In this document: positions 24,384 through 31,044 of the stretch, piece after piece | Position numbering within the stretch: position 1 is the stretch's first letter | Layout of the letters: each line of letters starts with the position of its first letter | Assembly: GCA_944324085.1 (NCBI GenBank) | Contig: CALUUX010000079.1 | Location: forward strand, 1-54,735 | DNA length: 54,735 nucleotides | Reading direction: 5' to 3' | Source of the DNA: an uncultured Mailhella sp. | GTDB lineage: Bacteria; Desulfobacterota; Desulfovibrionia; Desulfovibrionales; Desulfovibrionaceae | Made by a program: the position numbers and the translations under genes | The notes under the pieces: generated by a model | Told to the model about the DNA's origin: nothing | The model's database searches: none | The model's input: the letters and a program-made list of their open reading frames with translations, nothing else

Positions 24384-24614
24384 CAAGTTCATGACTTCAA
24401 GTCCTCCCCCGTGTGCTGCCTTTCCTCCCCATTCGCATGAGGAAAACGCGCCGCTCTCCGCTATCTGGCGAAAAGCGTAATGAACGAGGAAAAAAAGTCC
24501 TGTCAATGACGCCCCGACGTCTGGACATATTGTCCGACCATCAATCAGAATGCCCCTATCGCTCAGCAAAACATTTCTAAAGCCGAAAGCAAATCACTTT
24601 CAAGGAGTTACGAC
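24384..24614 (+). other. 231-base intergenic gap inside the mop accessory cluster
   Basis: No coding region is convincing on either strand. It contains no strong hairpin. TTGTCC near 24530 lacks a good partner. A secondary promoter for the downstream genes is possible but not visible as a clear match. Confidence 0.4.
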
Positions 24615-25079
24615 ATGAATGCCCTTTTACTGGATCTTCTCCCCTATGTGCGGCAGGGATACTGCTGCTCTCAGCTGATGCTGGCCTTGGCAAAGCAGCT
24701 TGACGACAGGGAGAATTCAGGGCTCATGTGCGCTATGCGAGGCCTGTGTCACGGTCTGGGACAGGCCGGCGGTCCCTGCGGCCTGCTCACCGGCGGCGCG
24801 GCGATCCTTGCCTGGCTCTCCAGCGACAAGGAAGAAGAACCGCATCCGATGATCGACGCTATGGTCCATGAATACGCCTCCTGGTTCATGGAAAGGACGC
24901 ATGATTATGGCGGCGTTGAGTGCGAACGCGTTGCTGCCGGCCTTGCCTCATCTGCGGGAACGCCCCTTCCCGAAGGAGGCATGCCCCCCATGGATCTATG
25001 CGGCGACCTTTTGGCAGAGTGTTGGGAAAAATTGCTTGATATCTATGAATCCTACGATCTTGCCAACGCGAGAAGCTGA
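24615..25079 (+). CDS. C-GCAxxG-C-C family protein (DVU_1555-type)
   Basis: 154-residue cysteine-rich protein of the C_GCAxxG_C_C family. The N-terminal QGYCCSQLML holds C17-C18, the central GGPCGLLTGG holds C55 (variant of the GCAxxG signature), with C39, C45, C103, C129 and C136 around it. Family members are small putative redox or metal-binding proteins, sometimes fused to or adjacent to radical SAM enzymes. Its biochemical role is unknown. AAGGAG lies 8 bases before ATG. It ends three bases before the radical SAM gene, implying co-translation. No in-frame UGA is present, so it is not a selenoprotein here. Confidence 0.85.
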   Translation: MNALLLDLLPYVRQGYCCSQLMLALAKQLDDRENSGLMCAMRGLCHGLGQAGGPCGLLTGGAAILAWLSSDKEEEPHPMIDAMVHEYASWFMERTHDYGGVECERVAAGLASSAGTPLPEGGMPPMDLCGDLLAECWEKLLDIYESYDLANARS

Positions 25080-25082
25080 TAT

Positions 25083-26462
25083 ATGACGCTTGCCCAGACT
25101 CAAAGCCTGTGTCCCGTTTGCCTCAGGCTCATAGATGCGGATTACCTTTGTGAAGGAGATGCGGTGTATATCCGCAAAACGTGCCCGCAACACGGAACAT
25201 TTCAATCTCCGGTATGGAAACAAGGAGTCGGTCTTCCTTCCTTCAATACATGGAGACAGAGCTCTCGCATTCCCGCCTATCCCGCCCACCCTGCCACCGA
25301 TATCGTGAAAGGCTGTCCGTTCGATTGCGGATTGTGCCCGGATCATGTGCAGCATACCTGCACGGGGCTTATCGAAGTAACCATGCGGTGCTCTCTGGGA
25401 TGTCCCGTCTGCTACGCCCGGGCCGCTTCCCAAGCCACAGATCCTTCGTTAGACGCCATCGGCAGACAGCTGGACGCTTTGTACCGCGCGTCCGGCTCCT
25501 GTAATGTCCAGCTTTCCGGCGGAGAACCCACGGAACGAGACGATCTGCCCGCCATTATACGCATGGCGAAAAACAAGGGCTTTGCGCTCGTTCAGGTCAA
25601 CACCAACGGCCTCCGGCTCGGAACGGAACCCGGATACGCGGCAACGCTCAAGAAAGCTGGGCTGGACTCCGTTTATCTTCAGTTCGACGGCGTGGATGAT
25701 TCCGTCTATCGGGCGCTGCGCGGACGCGCCTGCCTAGCGCAGAAAAAATCGGCGATCGACGCCTGTGGAGAGATCGGACTCGGCGTTGTGCTGGTCTGCA
25801 CGCTGGTTAGAGGCGTCAATGACTCCCAAATTGGAGAACTTCTTCGCTTTGCGTTGGCGCAGGGCAGTCATGTTCGCGGTCTGCACTTTCAGCCCGTGTC
25901 TTCCTTCGGCCGTTTTCCATGGGATCTGGCTGACGCTCCACGCATAACGCTGCCGGAACTCATGGAACGTCTGGAACGACAAAGCGACGGTCTGGCTCGA
26001 ATCTCCCATTTTCACGCTCCTTCCTGCGAACATCCTCTCTGCTCTTTCAGCGCGGTATACGCAAGGCGCGCTGACGGCTCTCTCGGTGACCCCATAGGCG
26101 CGTCATGTTGTTCCGGCGGCTCATCCCTTGCCGGAACTCCTCCCCTGACGGATAACGCGGAAGGTTCTCGCGTCTCCCGCGCGTTTACCGCGGCGCACTG
26201 GTCCTCTCCCCACGAAAGCAAGGCTCCACTGAACGACGCCTTTTCCCGCTTCATCTCCCGTTCCGGCGCGGACAAACGGTTCACGATTTCCGCCATGGCC
26301 TTTCAAGACGCCTTGAGTCTTGACGTGGAACGCGTGCGTGGCTGCTGCATTCACGTCGTGTCGCCTGACGGAAGACTGATTCCTTTCTGTCTCTATAACC
26401 TGACCACGCTCGACAACACTCCTCTCTACCGGCCTGCGCCGGACGAACGCAATCGCTCATGA
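25083..26462 (+). CDS. trsS: Radical SAM protein TrsS-type, with tetraether-synthase-like cysteine architecture
   Basis: 459 residues. The radical SAM cluster motif is C103-x3-C107-x2-C110 (VTMRCSLGCPVCYA), followed by the LSGGEPTERDDL SAM-contact motif. Upstream are two extra cysteine groups: C10-x2-C13/C34-x2-H37, rubredoxin-like, and GCPFDCGLCPDHVQHTC (C78, C82, C85, C93). This order matches the Tes/MJ0619 group of radical SAM enzymes, which join unreactive carbons. The C-terminal part has further cysteines (CEHPLC, ASCCSG, GCCIH, PFCLYN) and probably binds an auxiliary cluster. The start is ATG 25083; the stop overlaps the next start as ATGA. The substrate is unknown. In other genomes the family includes selenoproteins; this copy uses cysteine. 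Confidence 0.85.
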   Translation: MTLAQTQSLCPVCLRLIDADYLCEGDAVYIRKTCPQHGTFQSPVWKQGVGLPSFNTWRQSSRIPAYPAHPATDIVKGCPFDCGLCPDHVQHTCTGLIEVTMRCSLGCPVCYARAASQATDPSLDAIGRQLDALYRASGSCNVQLSGGEPTERDDLPAIIRMAKNKGFALVQVNTNGLRLGTEPGYAATLKKAGLDSVYLQFDGVDDSVYRALRGRACLAQKKSAIDACGEIGLGVVLVCTLVRGVNDSQIGELLRFALAQGSHVRGLHFQPVSSFGRFPWDLADAPRITLPELMERLERQSDGLARISHFHAPSCEHPLCSFSAVYARRADGSLGDPIGASCCSGGSSLAGTPPLTDNAEGSRVSRAFTAAHWSSPHESKAPLNDAFSRFISRSGADKRFTISAMAFQDALSLDVERVRGCCIHVVSPDGRLIPFCLYNLTTLDNTPLYRPAPDERNRS

Positions 26463-27562
26463 AAATCCCTCCATTGACGCCTTCCCGACTGGACGCCTGG
26501 CTTGACGCGCAATGCGAAGGCGACCAAACCACTTCCTTTCCCGAAAGACTGAATGCCGCCCGGCTTGAAGCGTTGCGCCATACATTGCGCCGCGCTTTTA
26601 CGCTCAGCCGCTGGTATGGGCGTACGCTCGCAGGTTATGATCTGGATCTGACCTGCGAGGACGATTTACGCAAGCTTCCCTTTACGACGCCGGAGGATCT
26701 TCACGACTACCGCGACTTTCTCTGCGTCCCGCAGGGCGACGTGCAGCGTATCGTCACGCTTCAAACCTCCGGTTCCACAAGCTCCCCGAAGCGCATCGCT
26801 TTTTCAGAACGCGATCTGGCCCGTACCGCCTCGTTTTTTGCGACGGGCATGGCGCAACTCGTTCATTCGGGCCAGCGACTCATGGTGCTCTTACCCGGAG
26901 CTCAATGCCCTGACGGCGTGACGGATCTGCTTCGACAGGCCCTTACGCCTTCCGGCGTAGACGTCGTTGCCGGCTCTCCCGAGGCCACGGAAGAAAGTTT
27001 ACGGAGGGACTTCGAACGCTGGCGCCCTCAATGTCTTGTGGCGGCTCCCCATCAGCTTGTCTCTCTGCTCGCCGCCGTCCAGAAAGAAGATTTCCGCCGC
27101 CTTGCTTCTTGCGTGGAAGGCATACAATCCAGCGGCGATATTCTTGATCTCGAAGTGCGCGACGGGCTGGAACGCACGCTCGACTGCATTGTGCTCGACC
27201 ACTACGGCATGACGGAAACATGTTTCGGCGGCGGCGTGCAATGCATGGCGCGAAACGGCTATCACCTCCGGGAGCTTGATCTTTTTCTGGAAATTCTTGA
27301 TCCTGTCTCCGATCTTCCCGTTCCCGACGGGAAAACAGGAGAAATCGTGCTCACGACGCTCAACAGAGAGGCCATGCCCCTTATCCGCTACCGCACCGGA
27401 GACGCGGCAGCCTGGCTGCCCGGCCCCTGTCCCTGCGGAAGTCCGCTTCGGCGACTTTCTTCCCTGAAGGGGAGATATATTCGCGTCAACGGGGTTCCGG
27501 AGCTGCGCCTTGTTCGTAAAGGAGGTTTTTATGCAAGAACTGCTGCGTCTTCTGTGTTCTGA
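26459..27562 (+). CDS. AMP-dependent CoA ligase-like protein lacking the C-terminal subdomain (DVU_1553-type)
   Basis: 367-residue adenylate-forming enzyme resembling phenylacetate-CoA ligase (PaaK). The ATP loop is TLQTSGSTSSPKRI, the second core motif is DHYGMTETCFGGG, and the aspartate motif is IRYRTGDAAAW. CPCGSPLRRL is also PaaK-like. The protein stops about 50 residues later, without the ~100-residue mobile C-terminal subdomain that normally carries the catalytic lysine of the adenylation step. It may form acyl-adenylates poorly or act with a partner. The last 32 bases overlap xdhC, whose ribosome-binding site lies inside this gene. The substrate is unknown; no acid-degradation genes are near. 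Confidence 0.83.
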   Translation: MKIPPLTPSRLDAWLDAQCEGDQTTSFPERLNAARLEALRHTLRRAFTLSRWYGRTLAGYDLDLTCEDDLRKLPFTTPEDLHDYRDFLCVPQGDVQRIVTLQTSGSTSSPKRIAFSERDLARTASFFATGMAQLVHSGQRLMVLLPGAQCPDGVTDLLRQALTPSGVDVVAGSPEATEESLRRDFERWRPQCLVAAPHQLVSLLAAVQKEDFRRLASCVEGIQSSGDILDLEVRDGLERTLDCIVLDHYGMTETCFGGGVQCMARNGYHLRELDLFLEILDPVSDLPVPDGKTGEIVLTTLNREAMPLIRYRTGDAAAWLPGPCPCGSPLRRLSSLKGRYIRVNGVPELRLVRKGGFYARTAASSVF

Positions 27563-28577
27563 ACTGGCGGAAGGTCGCCCAGCCGCCATGGCGACCGTCG
27601 TTTTTCAGGAAGGTTCCGCGCCCCGTGGGGCTGGTTCTCGACTTCTTGCCGGCCCAGGCGGGCTGCTGGGAGGAACCACGGGCGGAGGTTTGGCCGAAGC
27701 AAAAGTCATTGAGGCCTGTGAAAAAGCGTGTGAAACGCAAGAAGCCGTGGTTCTTGACATCGCCATGGATGGAACGCTGGCGGCCCATTCTGAAATGATC
27801 TGCGGCGGTCAGGTGCGCGTGCTCATTGAACCCTTTGATCCGGAACGCAAAGAACTGGAGCATATTACATCTCTGGCGTTGCAAGCCGCCGAGGGCACAG
27901 GATGCCGCATTGTGCGTCCGTATCCCCCTTCCAAGCGCACAAGTTGGACGCTGCTGTATGAGGACGGTTCCTCTGAAGGCGCGGATCTCGATCCTCAGAG
28001 CAAAGCCGAGCTGAACGCCGCACCGCTTGACGAAGCGGCGCTGGTTCCCTGTCACGGGACTGTGTTCTTCTGCGAACGCTGCCAGCCACCGGAACGTATG
28101 ATCATTGTCGGAGGCGGACACGTTTCTCGCCCCACCGCCGCCATCGCCGGCCTCACCGGCTTTGCTGTCCATGTGCTTGACGACAGACCGGAATACGCCA
28201 ACAACGGACGATTCCCGAACGCCACCGTGCATGTGACTCCGGAATACTCCCAGTGCTTCGAGCCGCTCCGCATTACTCCCCGCGACTACATCGTCATTGT
28301 GACGCGCGGCCATCTTTTTGACGGCGTCGCCGCGGAGCAGGCATTGAAAACCTCCGCCGGTTACATTGGCATGATAGGCAGTATGCGCAAGCGTAAGCAG
28401 ATATACGCCAAACTGCAGGAATCCGGCTTTACCGAACAGGACCTTGAACGCATCCACGCGCCCATAGGCCTTGATATCGGAGCGGAAACTCCGGAGGAAA
28501 TTGCCGTCAGCATACTGGCCGAGTGCATCGCCGTTCGTCGCCACGTTCCCGCGCCCGTGACGTGGCGAAAGAAATAG
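27531..28577 (+). CDS. xdhC: XdhC/CoxI family molybdenum hydroxylase maturation protein
   Basis: 348 residues, two domains. The N-terminal XdhC_CoxI domain has 'ATVVFQEGSAPRGAGSRLL', GGTTGGGLAEAKVIE and the cysteine motif MICGGQVRVLIE. The C-terminal XdhC_C domain is a Rossmann fold with IVGGGHVSRPTAAIA, VLDDRPEYAN and YIGMIGSMRKRKQI, ending 'APIGLDIGAETPEEIAVSILAE'. XdhC binds Mo cofactor, helps sulfurate it and inserts it into xanthine oxidase-family enzymes, so Mop is the obvious client. A strong AAAGGAGG lies 8 bases before ATG 27531. Confidence 0.95.
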   Translation: MQELLRLLCSELAEGRPAAMATVVFQEGSAPRGAGSRLLAGPGGLLGGTTGGGLAEAKVIEACEKACETQEAVVLDIAMDGTLAAHSEMICGGQVRVLIEPFDPERKELEHITSLALQAAEGTGCRIVRPYPPSKRTSWTLLYEDGSSEGADLDPQSKAELNAAPLDEAALVPCHGTVFFCERCQPPERMIIVGGGHVSRPTAAIAGLTGFAVHVLDDRPEYANNGRFPNATVHVTPEYSQCFEPLRITPRDYIVIVTRGHLFDGVAAEQALKTSAGYIGMIGSMRKRKQIYAKLQESGFTEQDLERIHAPIGLDIGAETPEEIAVSILAECIAVRRHVPAPVTWRKK

Positions 28578-28592
28578 CGGGCCCCGATACCT

Positions 28593-28625
28593 TGCCGACA
28601 TGTCCCCCTCACGGGCATGTCGGCA
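28593..28625. repeat. 10-bp inverted repeat between xdhC and the NTP-transferase gene
   Basis: TGCCGACATG (28593-28602) and CATGTCGGCA (28616-28625) form a perfect stem with a 13-base loop, 16 bases past xdhC. There is no T run. It could be an RNA stability or attenuation hairpin or an operator. Confidence 0.55.
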
Positions 28626-28736
28626 CAATTGGCGGCTTTCCCGCATTGAAACTCTCACGAAAGCGATACTCCCGTAAACATTCGTCTCGGGCAGCGTCCT
28701 TTTGCATTTAAAAACTTAAGCTTTTACTTTAAAAAT

Positions 28737-29900
28737 ATGTCCGTTTACGCGCTTATTCTGGCCGCGGGTTTTTCCACTCGCATGAAATCCCGCTTCAAAC
28801 CGCTGCTTCCACTTCCGTTGCCCGGAGAAACTCGCACGGCTCTCGCCGCCGTTTGCGGGCTCTATCGCTCGGAAGGGGTGATACCCATCGTCATAGGCGG
28901 CAACAAGGCAGAAGAAACCAGGCGGGAAACGTCCGCCCTCAACGCTGCCTTTGCGCTCAATGAACATCCGGAATGCGGCATGTTTTCCAGTATCCGCGCT
29001 GGCGCCGCGGCTCTTCCCAAAGACTGCTCCATGTTTTTTGTGCATCCCGTGGACATCCCCTTGGTAAGGCGCATGACTGTGCGCTCCCTGCTTGACGCCG
29101 CGCGCGGCCGTGAACGCGACGCGTTCATCCCCACCTACCAAGGGCAGGCCGGCCATCCTCCGCTCCTCCCCGCTTCCGTCAAAGACGACGCGCTGCGGAT
29201 CGGAAACAGCGGCTGCCTGAGGGATATCATGAACGCTCTTTCCCCGATCATGGTTCCCGTGGCCGACGCGTTTATCCTCCGCGATATGGATACCCAGGAA
29301 GACTACGAATCCATGCGCGCGCTCGCCCCTCTTCAACAGTTCCTTTCCCCCGAAGAAGCGCAAGAACTTCTGCGCGTCCGCCATGTGCAGGAAAGAGGGC
29401 AACGACATTGTCTTGCCGTCGGCCTCGTAGCCGCACGTTTTGCTTCGGCTCTGAATCAGGCTCGATCGGCAAGGGGAGAAACAACGCTCAGGGAATCTCT
29501 CGCACAGGCCGGCGGCATCTGTCATGATGTGTGCAAGGGAGAACCTCATCACGAAGCGGCGGCAGGCAGACTGTTCCGAGGCTGGGGCATGGACGCCATG
29601 GCGCATCTGGTCGAAGATCACCGCGACATGACGCTTTCCCCCGAGAAACCGATCACGGAAAGAGAACTCGTCTTTCTTGCGGATAAATATGTGCGGGGGA
29701 ACAGCCCCGTGCCACTGAAAGAACGCTTTTACAGCAAAATGGCCTGCTATCCCGACGATCCCGATGCCGTGGCGGCCATTGCCGGACGCATGGAACGCGC
29801 CATGGCCATGGAAGAACGCCTGAAAACAGAAACCGGGCAAGACCCCGAAGTACTGGCGCGCGAGGCGTTGGAGGCTGCCTCCCGCAGATACGACTCCTGA
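28737..29900 (+). CDS. MocA-like NTP transferase fused to HD phosphohydrolase domain (DVU_1551-type)
   Basis: 387 residues. The N-terminal half is a MobA/MocA-type nucleotidyltransferase: ALILAAGFSTRMKSRFKPLL binds nucleotide, and FFVHPVDIPLVRRMTVRSLL carries the metal-binding aspartate. In a mop locus this most likely makes molybdopterin cytosine dinucleotide from CTP. The C-terminal half (from ~residue 215) is an HD domain: RHCLAVG, then ICHDVCKGEPHHEAA and VEDHRDM, the expected metal ligands. The HD substrate is unknown. No good ribosome-binding site precedes ATG; the 60 bases upstream are AT-rich, possibly a local promoter. It ends the locus, followed by a strong terminator. Confidence 0.87.
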   Translation: MSVYALILAAGFSTRMKSRFKPLLPLPLPGETRTALAAVCGLYRSEGVIPIVIGGNKAEETRRETSALNAAFALNEHPECGMFSSIRAGAAALPKDCSMFFVHPVDIPLVRRMTVRSLLDAARGRERDAFIPTYQGQAGHPPLLPASVKDDALRIGNSGCLRDIMNALSPIMVPVADAFILRDMDTQEDYESMRALAPLQQFLSPEEAQELLRVRHVQERGQRHCLAVGLVAARFASALNQARSARGETTLRESLAQAGGICHDVCKGEPHHEAAAGRLFRGWGMDAMAHLVEDHRDMTLSPEKPITERELVFLADKYVRGNSPVPLKERFYSKMACYPDDPDAVAAIAGRMERAMAMEERLKTETGQDPEVLAREALEAASRRYDS

Positions 29901-29923
29901 GTCTTGCCTCTTTTGGGGCTGCG

Positions 29924-29972
29924 AAAAAAGCCTTTCTCCCTTGAAGAGGCTACAAGGAAGAAAGGCTTTTTT
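29924..29972. terminator. Bidirectional intrinsic terminator
   Basis: GCCTTTCTCCCTTG (29930-29943) pairs with CAAGGAAGAAAGGC (29953-29966), 13 of 14 pairs, flanked by six A on the left and six T on the right. It serves both the mop locus (plus) and the membrane protein gene (minus). Confidence 0.93.
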
Positions 29973-29989
29973 ATAAAAATTGCGTTGCG

Positions 29990-30901
29990 CTAGACCCGAC
30001 CAAGAGCAAAGCAGACGCCAACGAATAAAAGCGTCAACGCCAGAAAAGCCAGGGAACGCTTCTGCATGGGCAACGCCGTCCGAGTCATGGCATACCAAAG
30101 CAACGCCGCGAGCGGCAGGCAGAACATGCCCGCGGTAAGGAGATGCGGCGCATACTCGTGCGCAAAAGGAAGCAACGCCAACGCATACTGAGGCTCCACC
30201 ACAGGCGTCATCCAGAACAACGCAGCCGCGGAAACCGTCAGCAGAAGACCTGCGCCAAAAGCCTGACGGGCGCGCATGGACAACGTGAACGTGTAGTAGT
30301 CTCTGCCGAAGTCGTCCCGGTTACGGCAAAGGATATGCCAGCACAGGGCCAACGCATAGGCGGATGTCAGACCAAGACTCAGGGAAAACGCCGCAAACAC
30401 TATAAAACCAAGACTCTGAATTCCCGCCATGAGCACGAGAAAAGACTGCACGGCCTGTTCCTCGTTCCCCGCGCCGGCCGTCAGCGCGCCCAGACAGAAT
30501 CCCCAGCTCAACACGCAGAGCAAGCAGCCGGCAAACGTTGACGAAATACCGGACACCAGTCCTAACGCCATCTTGCCCGCGCGACGAACAAACAACACAG
30601 CCACGGAACAGAGCGCGGATACGGCGGAAGCGATGACGAGACATTCCCAGACAAACGCCCATGGACCCGTCATAATACGATTTATCCAGCCGTCGGCAAG
30701 AAGATCGCCGGCAAGAGCCAGCGCGAAAATGATGTGTAGGACGGCGGTAAACGCCTCCGTCTGGCCCGCGCTCTTGTCATACAGCGAACGCCGGCGGACA
30801 GAGGCGAGTCTGTGATCCCACACAGAAACAAAAGGAAGCAACGCGCCGGCCAACCCGACGATAAGAAGCGCGGCTAATGCCGCGCAGGTATAATATGTCA
30901 T
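29990..30901 (-). CDS. Polytopic membrane protein of unknown function
   Basis: 303 residues, with about eight hydrophobic helices evenly spread along the chain. The first is YYTCAALAALLIVGLAGALL; others include LHIIFALALAGDLLADG, LGLVSGISSTFAGCLLCVL and PLAALLWYAMTRTALPM. A conserved-looking loop, SVWDHRLASVRRRSLYDKSAGQTEAF, lies between the first two helices. Scattered histidines in helices (LH, CWHIL, FAHEYAPH) could bind haem, but I recognise no cytochrome or transporter family. ATG at 30901 has AGGAG upstream; an earlier ATG at 31036 lacks one and overlaps the divergent gene. Monocistronic, divergent from the AsmA-like gene. Confidence 0.75.
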   Translation of the reverse strand: MTYYTCAALAALLIVGLAGALLPFVSVWDHRLASVRRRSLYDKSAGQTEAFTAVLHIIFALALAGDLLADGWINRIMTGPWAFVWECLVIASAVSALCSVAVLFVRRAGKMALGLVSGISSTFAGCLLCVLSWGFCLGALTAGAGNEEQAVQSFLVLMAGIQSLGFIVFAAFSLSLGLTSAYALALCWHILCRNRDDFGRDYYTFTLSMRARQAFGAGLLLTVSAAALFWMTPVVEPQYALALLPFAHEYAPHLLTAGMFCLPLAALLWYAMTRTALPMQKRSLAFLALTLLFVGVCFALGRV

Positions 30902-30955
30902 GATTACTCCTGTCGCCCTTCCGACGGCGTCGCCGGCGGCAGCCTCGATTCCTAC

Positions 30956-30984
30956 TTGTATACTTACGGCAAGTTTTCTACTAT
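30956..30984 (+). promoter_or_regulatory. Candidate promoter of the AsmA-like gene
   Basis: TTGTAT (30956) and TACTAT (30979) are 17 bases apart. A start near 30991 would make ATG 31045 the better start codon than ATG 31000. Confidence 0.35.
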
Positions 30985-31044
30985 GCGGGCAGCCCGGGCA
31001 TGAAAAATCGGTACGAAAAGTCCCGCGGCGCGTCAAGAGGGAAT

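Noticed and set aside
24333..24569. Possible small minus-strand gene in the gap before the GCAxxG gene
   Set aside because: No ribosome-binding site, no protein-like pattern, and it overlaps the methyltransferase end.
23390..26462. Selenocysteine in the redox, methyltransferase, GCAxxG or radical SAM proteins
   Set aside because: Some relatives are selenoproteins, but here each frame is intact with cysteine at the expected sites and no in-frame UGA is needed.
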